Source: Dicaeum eximium
Lineage: Eukaryota; Chordata; Aves; Passeriformes; Dicaeidae
Length of the DNA stretch: 64,000 nucleotides
Reading direction: 5' to 3'
Assembly (NCBI GenBank): GCA_013396995.1
Contig: VWZP01008554.1
Span: 62,001 to 126,000, forward strand
Shown one piece after another: positions 46,501 through 58,500 of this stretch. Both the position numbers and the translations under genes were made by a program. Position 1 is the stretch's first letter; each line of letters opens with the position of its first letter. Under the pieces are notes generated by a model. That model saw only the letters and a program-made list of their open reading frames with translations, was not told where the DNA came from and did not search any database.

Positions 46501-49500
46501 GAGGTAGTCTGCCAAGGACTCTGCAGCATACCAGGCAGGCAGGCTGGAGGAAAGTTCAGCAAACCGACTGCTGAGATGAGCTGGAAACTGTTGGGATACC
46601 TCCTAAGCTCTTTGCGTCCTCCCTTCAGCTTAGCTGCTGGGACCTTGCAGCTCTGCCAGCAGTGCCTGGAGCAGCTTGCTCCAGCAGCAGCGGTGGCATC
46701 TGGTGCTGGGGTGGCTGCAGAGGTGGGCAGAGCTCTTTGAGCTCAGGCTGAAGCATTAATTGTCCCACGTGAAGTGAGGTGCTGATTGCTGCCTTCCAGC
46801 AGGAGCTTGTGAGAAAAGACAGATTCGTAAAGGGCTGATTGCTTTGGTTGGCTGCTCATCGCTCAGATTGTAGCGAGGGCTGAGTATGGGTGCCACTGCA
46901 GCCCTGTAGTTACATCATTTGGGTCTTGAGTTAGCACATCAAGTTCCCAATGTCTGTTTGGACATGCAGCCTCAGTTTCCAGCCTGCAGAGCACCAAGAT
47001 TGCGGCCTGTGTTCAGCCAGGTGTGCTGTCCACTGGCTCCACTCGGCACTTTGAACACTGGGAAGGCTGGCTGGGGCTGGAAGAGTGAGCCAGCCACGAG
47101 GCTGGGATTGCCCAGCCAGGGTGGGACAGCCCCCCAGGGAAGGGTGGTCTGGGCTGCATGAGGCAGTTCCATCTCTGCATGGAACCTCTTGTGTGACAGA
47201 GCTCAGTCCTCTACCACAGCAAGGGCTGAGGGCCCCCACAGCAGCCCAAGGAGGGTCACTGCCACAGTGTCACCACCTGGATGGCTGGCAGAGGAGCCAG
47301 GGGAGATCCGGGAGTGAGTCCCCACGGGAGGGGGACTGACAGGAATTGCAGCAGCCCTGTGCCGGTTCAGCACCATTTCCTGGTGACGTTGGTTTGTGGC
47401 TGGCAGGAGCCCTGCATCACAAGGTCTGACTAGTTAAACACTGTGTCAACGTGTGCTAGAGACTCATCAAACTTTCTAGTAGAACGTTGTTCTGTGCCAG
47501 CCCTGATCAGACTGATCCACAGGACGTTTTGATGGGTCAGCCCTTTCCTGTTACTGATGGAATATGTGCTCATTATGGAGCCTGCTTACCACAGTCCCGT
47601 GGGCTCAGCCAGCTCTGGGCTATGGAGTTTGCAGCAGGGGCTCGAGAAAAATACCCTGTGCCTAAAACCAGAGGATTGGGAGGGATTGTGTTAGAGGGTT
47701 TGTTTTCCTCCCTGCATGTAATCTGTGTTTAGAGTCTCTGTGTGTGCCTGTTTATGCTCCAGCCTGGGATTGCTGATCACATGCACAGTGTCCCAGGGTG
47801 AGTGAATAGGAACCTGGCTATCCCACTCCTGCTCTGGTTGGCCTGTGGCTCCCCAAGGGAAAGGCAGGATGGTGAACCTGCCTGGGAATGTTCTGGGTGG
47901 AGGCCCAGGCTTTTGGTTCAAGAATACTAAGTTTCCAGTCCTAGTGTTGCCACATGTATTATCTCTTTAGGGATGGAAGGGATGGTGTGGGCCAGGAACC
48001 GGCTGTCTGCAGCCACAGGCATTTGATAGATACTCTGGGACCCTTCCCAATTTGCTGTGTGTCATCCCAGTCCAAGCACTTCGTGGTACTTTATAATTAC
48101 CATAACCTTCAGGAAGAGACCAACATCTGTAGCTCGTGTGCTGCAGGAGATAAGGGCAGCATGCTACAGAGGACAGCAGAGAAATTAAATAATTACAGTG
48201 GTTCCTTATGTTTGGTCTGAGGGAAAATCCTGTCAGAGCACAAAACTGGAGACTGTTTTATCCACAAAGGTGTGATGAGGACACCCCAACCAGGCTGCTG
48301 CAGACACAGAGCCATCGCTAGCTCCTGCCAAGCCAGCTCACAATCAGATCCTACAGGAAGGGCGTTATGGCCGTGATGTCCCTGGAGATAACCTCTGGGC
48401 TCCTCTCCCTGGTGGGATGTGACTGCTGCAGTCTGTCCTTGCTCCTGGTTGTGCTGTGGGCCAAGGACATTGCTCTGTTGGGGAGGAGTGTCCTCATGGG
48501 CAGCAGCTTGGCTCAGGGTGAGCAGCCTGCAGTGGTGGCAGGAGGCTGTGCCTCTCTTTCCACACTTTTGGCACAACCCTTTTCCTCCTCCTGAGGCAGC
48601 TTCAGTGTTTCTTTAGGGCTGGAATCACTTGATCTGCCTAAGTCACTTTTGCTGGGTGTCTCATCTAGAGTCCTTGGGAAAATGGGAGGTCCTCCCTGCA
48701 GCTGGAATGGGAACTGGAACATCCTTCTGCAGTGCCAGGTTCCTTGGGGACGGACAGGCTGCTCTCAGCATGTGGGTTTTAGCATATCCACCTGCACAAG
48801 GCTTGGGAGCTCCTGCTAGCCCAGGACAGGCCTTGCCCTCCTGGGGCTGGAGGCATCAGCTGTGTCCTAGCCCCCTTCTCATGGTGGTTCCTGGTGGGTG
48901 GCTGTGGCACTGTCCATCAGTTCTTCTTAATACCTATCGGAAGTCATACTTCACTGTCAGAATTGTAAGAGCTAGCCAAGAGGGATTGCAGGATAATCTG
49001 CATAATAATGTCAGGGAATTAGTCAACTCCTGAAGAATATCTGAGCAGCTGGCTATAGGCCACAAGTGAATGTGAATTAAATGTTTAATTAATATATTCC
49101 AAATAAATGTCAGGGGTAGGCCTCCAAACACCCCTCTGTTGAGTTTCTTCCCCTGTGTACCACCTCTCTCCTTTTGGGAAAATATGTTGGATTTCTTCTC
49201 CACGTGCCCTCTGCATCTTCCCTTCCCAGCAGAATAAAGCTGTACTTCTTCCTTGAACACTGGCTGTTTGTGTGCTTGGCTCAGGGAGGAGTCCTGTAAG
49301 GGGAGCTGCAGCTGCTTCTGCTCAGGAATAACCTCTTGGAGCTCTTGCTTGCGTGGTGCTGTGCTGATACCTTCCTCTCCACGAGCTGGGAGGTGTGGGT
49401 TGGTTTGCACAGCTTTCCCAGGGAGCAGCTCAAGCACAAAGCCTGGGGGAGTGCAGCTCCGGGGGTTTGCTCCAACCTGGAGCTGAGTTCCCCTTGCTGC

Positions 49501-52500
49501 AGTGTGTGGGAAGTCATGACCGATGGCAGGAGCCAGGGTCCCTCCCTGCCTGGAAAGTCCTGCTTCAGTTCCATGTGGCTACCATGGGAAAGGTCTGCTT
49601 GGCAACCACGGAGGCTCAGAGGCTGCTGGGTCCTGGCTATATTTAGTTTTAACCAATTTCTGGAGGAGGGGAAGGCTTTTGCTTGAGAAGGCATCCTGTT
49701 GCTGGGAGTTCACTGCAGCTGAATCACTGGCAGCATTCGCTTTGGCTTGTGGCAAGGTGTGCCACAGGGATGAGGTGGGTGTGGAAAGGGGCTGAGCAGA
49801 GACAAGAAGCTCTGGCATAGCTCTCATATTCCTGCAGATGAGTTGTGTCAGGTAAGGCATAGCTAGTGATGGGCTTCAAATCCTCCAGTTTGTGTACTGG
49901 GATCAAGTCACCTTTCTCAAGGCATCCTCTGCTCTCCTGGGCTTCTTGGAGAAGAAACAATTGTCTTCCTCCCAGTTAGGAATGAGCAAAAGAAGAAATC
50001 TGAGCCCAGGCTGCCCCTTCAAGTGGCTGCTAAGTGCATGTTGTCAGCATGTGTCCCCTGCATCCAGACTGATGCACACTGGCACAGTACTTGGGAGTCG
50101 TGCTCTGTTCTTGCTCTTACGGGGCATCTGTGGGTCTCCCCAAAACTTGGCTATGCTAATTTCCAGTTATTGGTGGATCTTTTAACAGTCACTTGTGTAT
50201 GCTGTCCTGCTTTGGGAGAAAAGGGCTTAAGCAGGGAATATGACATTTATCTGGGGGGCATTTCCTGAAGCTGGGAGTTTCTGTTCCCGTTGTGTAGGGG
50301 AGTTTCCAAGCCGTGTGTTTATGGTTTTTCTTCCTCCTTAACAGTGGATGTTTATCAACCAAGGGGAAAAACTGCATGTCCAGCTGTAGGAGTTGTTCAG
50401 ATTGGCATTAGGGACTGCCCCTCATGAGACATTGTTGTTGCTATCACAAATGATAGTGAAAAAAGGGAAAAGCCTCTCTTGGATGTCCCTGAGGTTCACG
50501 GCCCTACTAAGGAAAGCTGAACACAGCCCTGGAATGGACTAAGGCAAGCTGAACATGCCCTGTCCCCCACTGTCCCTCCTGCTGCACTTAGTGCAGGTGC
50601 AATCTGTGAGCAGTGCCTGGCCCACACCTGCAGGACCAAGATGACAAGTGTGCCCCTTCCCAGAGCCAGGAGGTGACATCCCTGCTCCCCAGGCAGTGTG
50701 GTATGCTGAAAGTGAGCTTGGTCCTGAGAGCAGGATGTCCTTATGGTTGTCTTTCTCCACCACTTTGGCCAGCTCTCCAGAGCCCACCAGGGAAAAGGGA
50801 AGGGTCCACTGTGTCTGCCAGGTTGCTTTTTCCCAGAGGCACCATCTGTCCCGGGGCCCTGCATGGCAATTGCAGCTGGGATAGGATCTGTTCTCCATCT
50901 GGAAACCTGGAGGGAGGACCTGTTCCTGTCCCCAGCTGCTTTGGGGTACTTTCTCCTTGGGCTTTTCTCACTATTAGGTGTCTCAGACTGTGAGGTATGG
51001 AGCTAGAGGGCAATTTTCAGAGCTGGTGGAGGTTCTTCTCCACCTTGCAGAATCCATAGACCAGAGATTAGTGTGCATAAGGCAGAAGGACGACTGGCAC
51101 CATTTGTCTGATGCTCTCAAATGGTTTTATTGCCAGTACACAAACTGAGGTCCAGGGGGAGAGAGTGAATGCAAATCCACGTGTTGCTTTCACTGATTCA
51201 AAGGAAATGAGTCCTGCTCCCTCCCCTGGGCTGGCAAAAGCATTTTCTGATGCAGATCCACATGGAACCTGTGGGTCTGGGGATCTGTCTGGGTGGCTGT
51301 GCTGAAAGGTAGTTTATTCTTAGTGGCAAAGGGCTGGGGAGGTTTGGTGTCCTTGGCAGCTGTAGCCAAGGCTGAGCCCTGCTGCGCTGCCTCCCGTTGC
51401 TGCACGGGCAAGCAGTGCTGTCTGGGGGAGTGAGTGGGCAGGAAAGGTGGAAGAGAGGCACTGAACACACCCTGGTTTTGCAAAGCCTATGAGATCCAAC
51501 TGGATAAGCGGTAGGCCTGAGGTAGGCCAGAGAAGGATTTGGGGAGTGGGAAAACAGGAAAGGGACAGCGGGCTCCAGCTTTGTCTGTGTGCGTCAAAGA
51601 GCAAGTGACTGGAACGGACTTGTAGGGCTTTTTTCTGGATGGGAGCAGCTTGCTGTAGGGCAGGGCTTCCAGTATGGCTTAGGAGGCATGACCTGCCTGC
51701 TGGGAGAAGCAGGAGAAGAAGGTGGTATGCTCAGGAGACCCTATCCCTGACCCAAAACCCCAACTGGTGCCCAGGGTCGCCCGGACTGCTGTGGGTCAGC
51801 TGGAGCCAGTTCCCTCTGCAATAGAGAGCTGTGTGAGCCTCTCCAGCCAGGCTGGGGATGACTCACAGCCCAGTGCTCACAGCCAAGTCAGGTCAGCCTG
51901 GCCTGGGGGGAAGAGACAGTCTCTGGAGACGGGAATGCTGTCAAATCTTCCAGCTTCTCAGGCAAACAGCCTTGCCCTCTGCCTGCCGGGGTGACCTCCT
52001 CTGCCAGGCATGTATTCCCCTCCCTGTTCCCTCTCACCAGTGCTGTCTTCAGCTCTGCAGCTGGAGGTTGCCAGCCAGGTATGGAGCGGATGGTTGAGCC
52101 ATCTGGGAAGTGGGAGCGTGGAAAGAGTCACTGGCAGGCTGGGGCAAGCACGCTGCTCTTTGCAAGGCACAGGGCTCAGCAGAACTCTTGTGGTGATCAG
52201 GGCCGGGAGCAGCTCGGCTGGGCATCTGCAGCCAGTGTGGTTCCTTGAGTGGGAGCAGCTCCCTTTGGCAGCAGGAGCAGTGGATGCCATGGGGCAGGAG
52301 CAGAGCGCTCCCCAGCCAGCCTGGCCTTGGCTCTCCCTGGCTGGGGCCGTGCTGGCTGCCAGGCAGCGATGCAGTCACCACCAGTGCATCGCACAGCGGC
52401 CAAGGACTCCCATGACTAAGGAGAAGGGACTGCAGCAGGCTTTGGGATCTGTCCCCCAAGCTGTGCTCTGGGTCGTGTCGCAGTGGTGGCCACGCAGAGC

Positions 52501-55500
52501 CGGTGCCAGCCACCCTGTCCCAGCCTGCTCCATGTGGACTGCGAGGTGCCTGCTCCCTGTGCCAGCAGCGTTTGGCAGCCAGGGCCATGTGGCTCCCGCT
52601 GACTGCAGTGCCCTGAGCCTCCTGTGCTAACAGGCACCAGGATGTGCTGGCTCCTCCCAGCCCTGGCAGCTGTGGCACAGATCCCTGATGAAGTCCCACG
52701 GGCTCTCTTCCCTGTGTCTTCCCATCCTGGGCTTTGTTTGCTCTCCCTCTGAGGACTCTCATGCTGTGGTTTCTGGACTGGGGCAGAGCTGGGGGAGCCA
52801 AGACTGCTTTCTCAGGGAGGAGGCTCAGCCCTGGTGCCCCATGGGGAGCTGCCTGGCAGGTTGCAGTGCCTGGGGCCCCTGGGCATGTGGCTGCACCCAG
52901 GCAGGAGCTGACTGTTTATCTGCTGTCACTCGTGCCCAGAATAGGAACTGTGGGCAGGCTATAGGGGCGGAGGAGAGGGTGGCAGGCAGTAAACTTGGTG
53001 CTGCTGTCACACTAAAGAGTACCATGGTGATGCCTCTGGAGCACTTTTCCCTCAGTGGCTTTGGGAAAACCATAGACTCCTGGCTGGAGATGCAGCAAGC
53101 AAGCAAGGATGTTACCTGGGGACATCCTCCCTGTGCCACTTAGATGTAACTTGCTGCTGATGTGTTTCCTCTGCTGTTCCTTTCCCAGTCGTCAGTGTGC
53201 TCCAAGATCGTCCAGCTGCTGGGCCAGAACGAGGTGGACTATCGCCAGAAGCAGGTGGTGATCGTGAGCCAGGACAGCTTCTACCGGGTCCTCACCTCGG
53301 AGCAGAAATCCAAAGCACTCAAAGGCCAGTTCAATTTTGACCACCCAGGTGAATGGAGAACAGCACTGGGGCCGTGCTCTGTGGGGACAGGGCTGGAGTG
53401 GGACCCCCAGCTGCAGCAGCAAGGAGCCTGCATGGACACCGGGGCTCTGAATCCTCATGGGACAGGAGTGGGTGGCTTAGATAAGCTTTTGTGGAGCTGG
53501 GTGCATTGCTGGCAGGGTGGCTGGGACCACCTGTGTGTCGTCCCCCCCATCTCTCTTGGGAAAGAAATGGGGTGGAGTGTTTGGGATGAGAGAGAGCAGG
53601 TTATAAACCCTCAGACTCCCTAAGACCCTCCTCTTCCTGCAAAAACATCCCCCAATTTGAGCAAGGCTTTCATAGAATCATAGAATCATGGAATAGTTTG
53701 GGTTAGAAGGGATCTTAAAGGTAGTCTTGTTCCAAAACCCTTCACCTAGAGCAGGCTGCAAAGGAACAGAGTGGTTTTTGGTGCAGCTGAGTCAGTCCCT
53801 GAGAGATGTGGCCTGGCAGAGTCCCTGGAGCCAGCAGCTCCATGTCCCTCCTTCAAGGAGGGAACCAGCTGTGCAGCTGCTCTGCAAACCCTTCCACCGA
53901 GGGGCCCTGCCCTGTTACTACAACAGGGGCTCTTTGAACCATCTCTGGGCTTGGTGGGGAAATTCCAGAGCTGCTGTCCCTTCGTCCCCACGAGGACAAT
54001 GGCCAGAGGCAGCGAGCACTGAGCAAACAGAGCCCTGTCTGTCTGGCAGCTCAGGGCTGGAACACTGCTGCAGTCTCTCCAAGGGCTGGAGCCCTGGAGG
54101 AGATGCCTTCCTGGGCCTGGGCTGTCAGCACTGCTGTACAAGGACAGTATTGATCTCTGCAAGCCACATCCCAGGCTACTGCAGAGCCACAGAGCCCCGT
54201 GGCTCTGGCAGAGCTGCGCCTTGGCTCGTCCCTGGGGAGGTGCAGGGCTTTCCTCCTGAGTCTGTGGGTCTGTCTGTCCCATTGAGAGGTGCCAACGCCT
54301 CTGGCTTGGGCGAAGCTCAGCATCTGGTGGGTGGGAGAGGTTGCAAAGCTGCCTCGGGTAACGTCTCCTCTCTCCTCAGATGCCTTTGACAACGAGCTGA
54401 TCGTGAAAACGCTCAAAGAGATCACAGAAGGGAAGACGGTCCAGATTCCTGTCTATGACTTTGTCTCCCACTCCAGGTCTAACAGCCGCTCCTGCCTTGC
54501 CGTGCCTCTGCTAACGTCCTGTGGCAGCGCTGCCCTCCCCAGACTCCTGCCCTCTGCTTGGGTGCCTAACCTGCAGCACACAGTTTCCATCCTAACTCCT
54601 CCAGCCCCGGGTTAGAGCATCTCGGGCAGATACAGGCACAGGCTGAGGGTCTGGAAAGCTGTGTAGCCATCCAGCAACATCCAGGCATCAGTGCAGGGGG
54701 ATTATGACCTCCCTTCTCTTCCCCCGTCCATGCCTCCTCTCCCCATAAACTCAGTGTTTGCAGCTTTAACAAGTACTTCAGCCTCAAACACCCTGGCAGT
54801 GCTAGGAAAGGAGGAGGACAACAATTCTTGCTCCTGTAACACTCCCCTTGCGTGTGTTCAGCTTGTTTTTGCATGCCCGTGTTGGTCGTGGATGGTGTGG
54901 CTCTGCTCCGTTTCCCACAAAAAGCACTGTGCTTCCCAGGAAAGCAGAGCTGGCCTTGCAGGTCCCCGTGCATAGGCTTTCCTGGGCTTTCTGCCTTGGC
55001 ACATAACCCTTGTGAGCAGCAGCTGGCTGAGGTAGGGGGAGAAGGGCTAGGTGCTTCCTGCTTTGCTGTTTGTCCTTCCAGGAAGCGTACGTATGCCTTG
55101 GATTCCCTCCACGGCGGTGGGGTAGGTCTGCCCTCTCCTCGGTCACCCCCTGGTGCAGCAGTGGTGTCCCAGGGTTGGAGCAGTGCTTAGCAGCACCGCT
55201 GTCCCCCCCCACCTCTCTTTTTGTTGCCCACCCTCCCCCAGCAGGCTTTGACCGTGCTTCCCCCCGGCAGGAAAGAGGAGACGGTGACCGTGTACCCTGC
55301 GGACGTGGTGCTCTTCGAGGGCATTCTGGCCTTCTACAGCCAGGAGGTGCGGGACCTCTTCCGCATGAAGCTCTTTGTGGACACGGACGCAGACACCCGG
55401 CTGTCCCGCAGAGGTGAGGCAGGGACACGAGTCCCCCTTAACTGATCTGGGCAGCTGGTCACACAGGCAGGTGGCAGTGATCAGAGCAGAACTGCACCAG

Positions 55501-58500
55501 GCACAAAGCTGCCAAGAGCTGAAGAGCTTTTCACAGAATCACAAGGTTGGAAGAGACCTTCACGATCATACAGTCCAACCCAGCCCTAACACTTCAACTA
55601 AACCATGGCACCCAGTGCCACATCCAGCCTTTTTTTAAACATATCCAGGGATGGTGACTCCACCACCTCCCCGGGCAGGCTATTCCAGTACTTGATTACT
55701 CGTTCTGTGAAAAACTTTTTCCTAATATCTAACCTAAATTTCCCTTGATGCAGCTTGAGACTGTGTCCTCTGGTTCTGTCAGTGCTCTCTGGAGACAGAG
55801 CCCAACCCCCACCTGACTACAACCATCTTTCAGAGAGTTGTAGAGTGATGAGGTCACCCCTGAGTCTCCTTTCCTCCAGGCTAAACCCCAGCTCCCTCAG
55901 TGCACAGTGCAGTGTCACTAGGGCAGCTTGTGGCAGCAGGAGAGCACCTCGCTCCATCTCTTGGGCTTCAGTGGGATTTTTGCTGCCTTGGCTGGGATTC
56001 CTCCTTTGATGGCTGCTGAGTGTGCCATGTCCTCGCATGGCCCCGTGGCACCAGCACAGTGCCAGCAGCTGAGCAGCAGCTGCTGCCAGTCAGCAGATGC
56101 CAGCAGGGAAGGGTGCAGTGGGCAAGGCAGAGCATCTGGGAGTGTTCAGTCAGAAGGCAGTGCCTGATAGATCCACTCAGGACCTGGGCTGTGGGCATGC
56201 TCCAAGGATGGCATTTGGGCCATGGTGTCCTCTGTGGGTGGTGCAGATGGGGAGTCTGCTTGTATGTTTGTGCAACCCAGTGTGGAGCCTTTATGTGGTA
56301 CCTGGCACTGGGGTGATGGTTTGGAGGCAAAGAGCCCTAGAAACCAGAGTGTCCCTGTCTGGGACTCCCCATGTCCTGCTGGCTTGGCTGTGAGTTGCCA
56401 GCTGAGATGAGGAGGGACACCCACGCTGCAGGGCCTGCATGACTTGAAATGTCCTTCATTTCTAAGCGGCCTTTAGGAGTGAGGTCACTGATGCAGCACC
56501 TCCTTGGTGACTAAAAAAACATTTGGGGACTCTTGGGGCAGAATTACTTCTGTCTGAACTATTCCTACCCCTGCTGGTTCTGACAGGCTCCACAGGGTGC
56601 CTGGGGATGCAGAAGATGACTTAGAGGAGCAGTCCCTTCCAGAGCTTTGCGCTCTGACGAGGGAAGCGCGTCTCAGTGCGTCAGTCTGGGACTCCTGTGT
56701 GCATGGGGCTGTTCCACTCTGCAGTGGAGCTGGTCTTGCCTGCCCTCCTGCTGTCAGACACATGCAGAGCCTCCTCAGCTGCTGGGATGTCATCAGCACT
56801 GATGAACATCTCCCTTTTACCAATCCCTCTTGACCCTGCCCACTATTCTTGCATGACTAATCCAGGGAGGTGACAGCATGGTGGTTGCAGGGAGATGTAT
56901 TAACAGGTCACAGATAAACTTGCAGGATCCCAAAATGTGAGCCCTAATCCCTTAAACTGTGCTGTGCAGGAGCTCAGGGCCACACCCAGCCACGGGGTAG
57001 GACACTGTTGTGGTTTGGCCTCAGCCAGCAACTCAGCCCCACACAGCTCCCGGCTCAACCACCCCTGGTGGGAGAGAATCAGAATGGTAAGAGTGAGAAA
57101 ACTTGTGCGTTGAGATAAAGACAGTTTAATAAGTAAAGCAAAAGCCACAAGGCGAGCAAAATGAGGAATTTGTTACCACTCCCCATGGGCAGGCAGGTGT
57201 TCAGCCATCCCCAGGAAAGCAGGGCACAGTCGTGTAACAGGTATGTGGGAAGACAAACATAAACAGCCATCACTTTGAATGTCTCCTCTCGCCTTCCTTC
57301 TTCTTCCCCCAGCTTTATATCATCATGTGTACAGTGTGGGACATCCTTTGGGTCAGTCAGGGTCAGCTGTCCCAGCTGTGTCCCCTCCCCCCACTGGTGG
57401 GGNAGGCGAGCAAAATGAGGAATTTGTTACCACTCCCCATGGGCAGGCAGGTGTTCAGCCATCCCCAGGAAAGCAGGGCACAGTCGTGTAACAGTTATGT
57501 GGGAAGACAAACATAAACAGCCATCACTTTGAATGTCTCCTCTCGCCTTCCTTCTTCTTCCCCCAGCTTTATATCATCATGTGTACAGTGTGGGACATCC
57601 TTTGGGTCAGTCAGGGTCAGCTGTCCCAGCTGTGTCCCCTCCCCCCACTGGTGGGGTGGGGTGAGGAGCAGCAAAGGCCTTGGATCTGTGTAAGCAGTGC
57701 TCAGCAATAACAAAAACATCCCTGTGTTGTCTACGCCCACAGCCCCGCACCAGCCACTGTGAAGGAAATTAACTCTATCCCAACCAAAACCAGCACATTC
57801 TCCACCCCTTATCCCAAACCACTTAAACCATGCTCAGGTCCCACACTACCCAGTCCATTCTCATTCCCCACCTTTGGTGTAACACACATATATCAATCCC
57901 CTATTTTATGGACCACCCCTGTAACAGATCTAAGTGTTCACTGAGTTAATTTAGTGCCTGACTTTGGGCTCCATGTGGCCTAGTGGTCATTCAGGACAGG
58001 AGAAGGTGGTGTGTAGTGTGGAGTTACTGGGTCACTACTGTACTCACCCTACTTCTTGTAAGGCTTGTACTTCTCCCACCCACCATCAACCACTTGCAAA
58101 AGGGCAGTTTTGCTGATGGAGATGCTGCTGTCTCGTAGTTACTGCAGCTGATTGTTCTCCTGGTAGGAATCTGGCCATTTCCCTGCCATCAGCAGTTGGT
58201 AGGACCACTGCAGCATCCAGTCTATTTACTGTATGTCTGCCTGTCATTTCTGGGAAAGGAGAGCCTATGTGAGAGGTGCCAAAGGTATAATCATGTCCCT
58301 GGAACGTAGCTGGAGGCAACTCGTAGCAAAAGTTGGGATCTTGTGTTGTGATGTGGCTCTGAGTCACCTTTCTGTCCCAGAAGTCCTAAAGCGTTGCAGC
58401 AATTGGGTTTTCAGCTGGGCAGCAGCAGGAGATGAGGTTCCTGGAAGTGCAGCTGACAGCTCAGTTAATCAGTAGTGCTGGGGTTCAGTATGTGCAACTC

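Noticed and set aside
52049..52801. 250-codon minus-strand frame in UCK2 intron 1
   Set aside because: High G+C intron with overlapping long frames on the plus strand; no recognisable domain.
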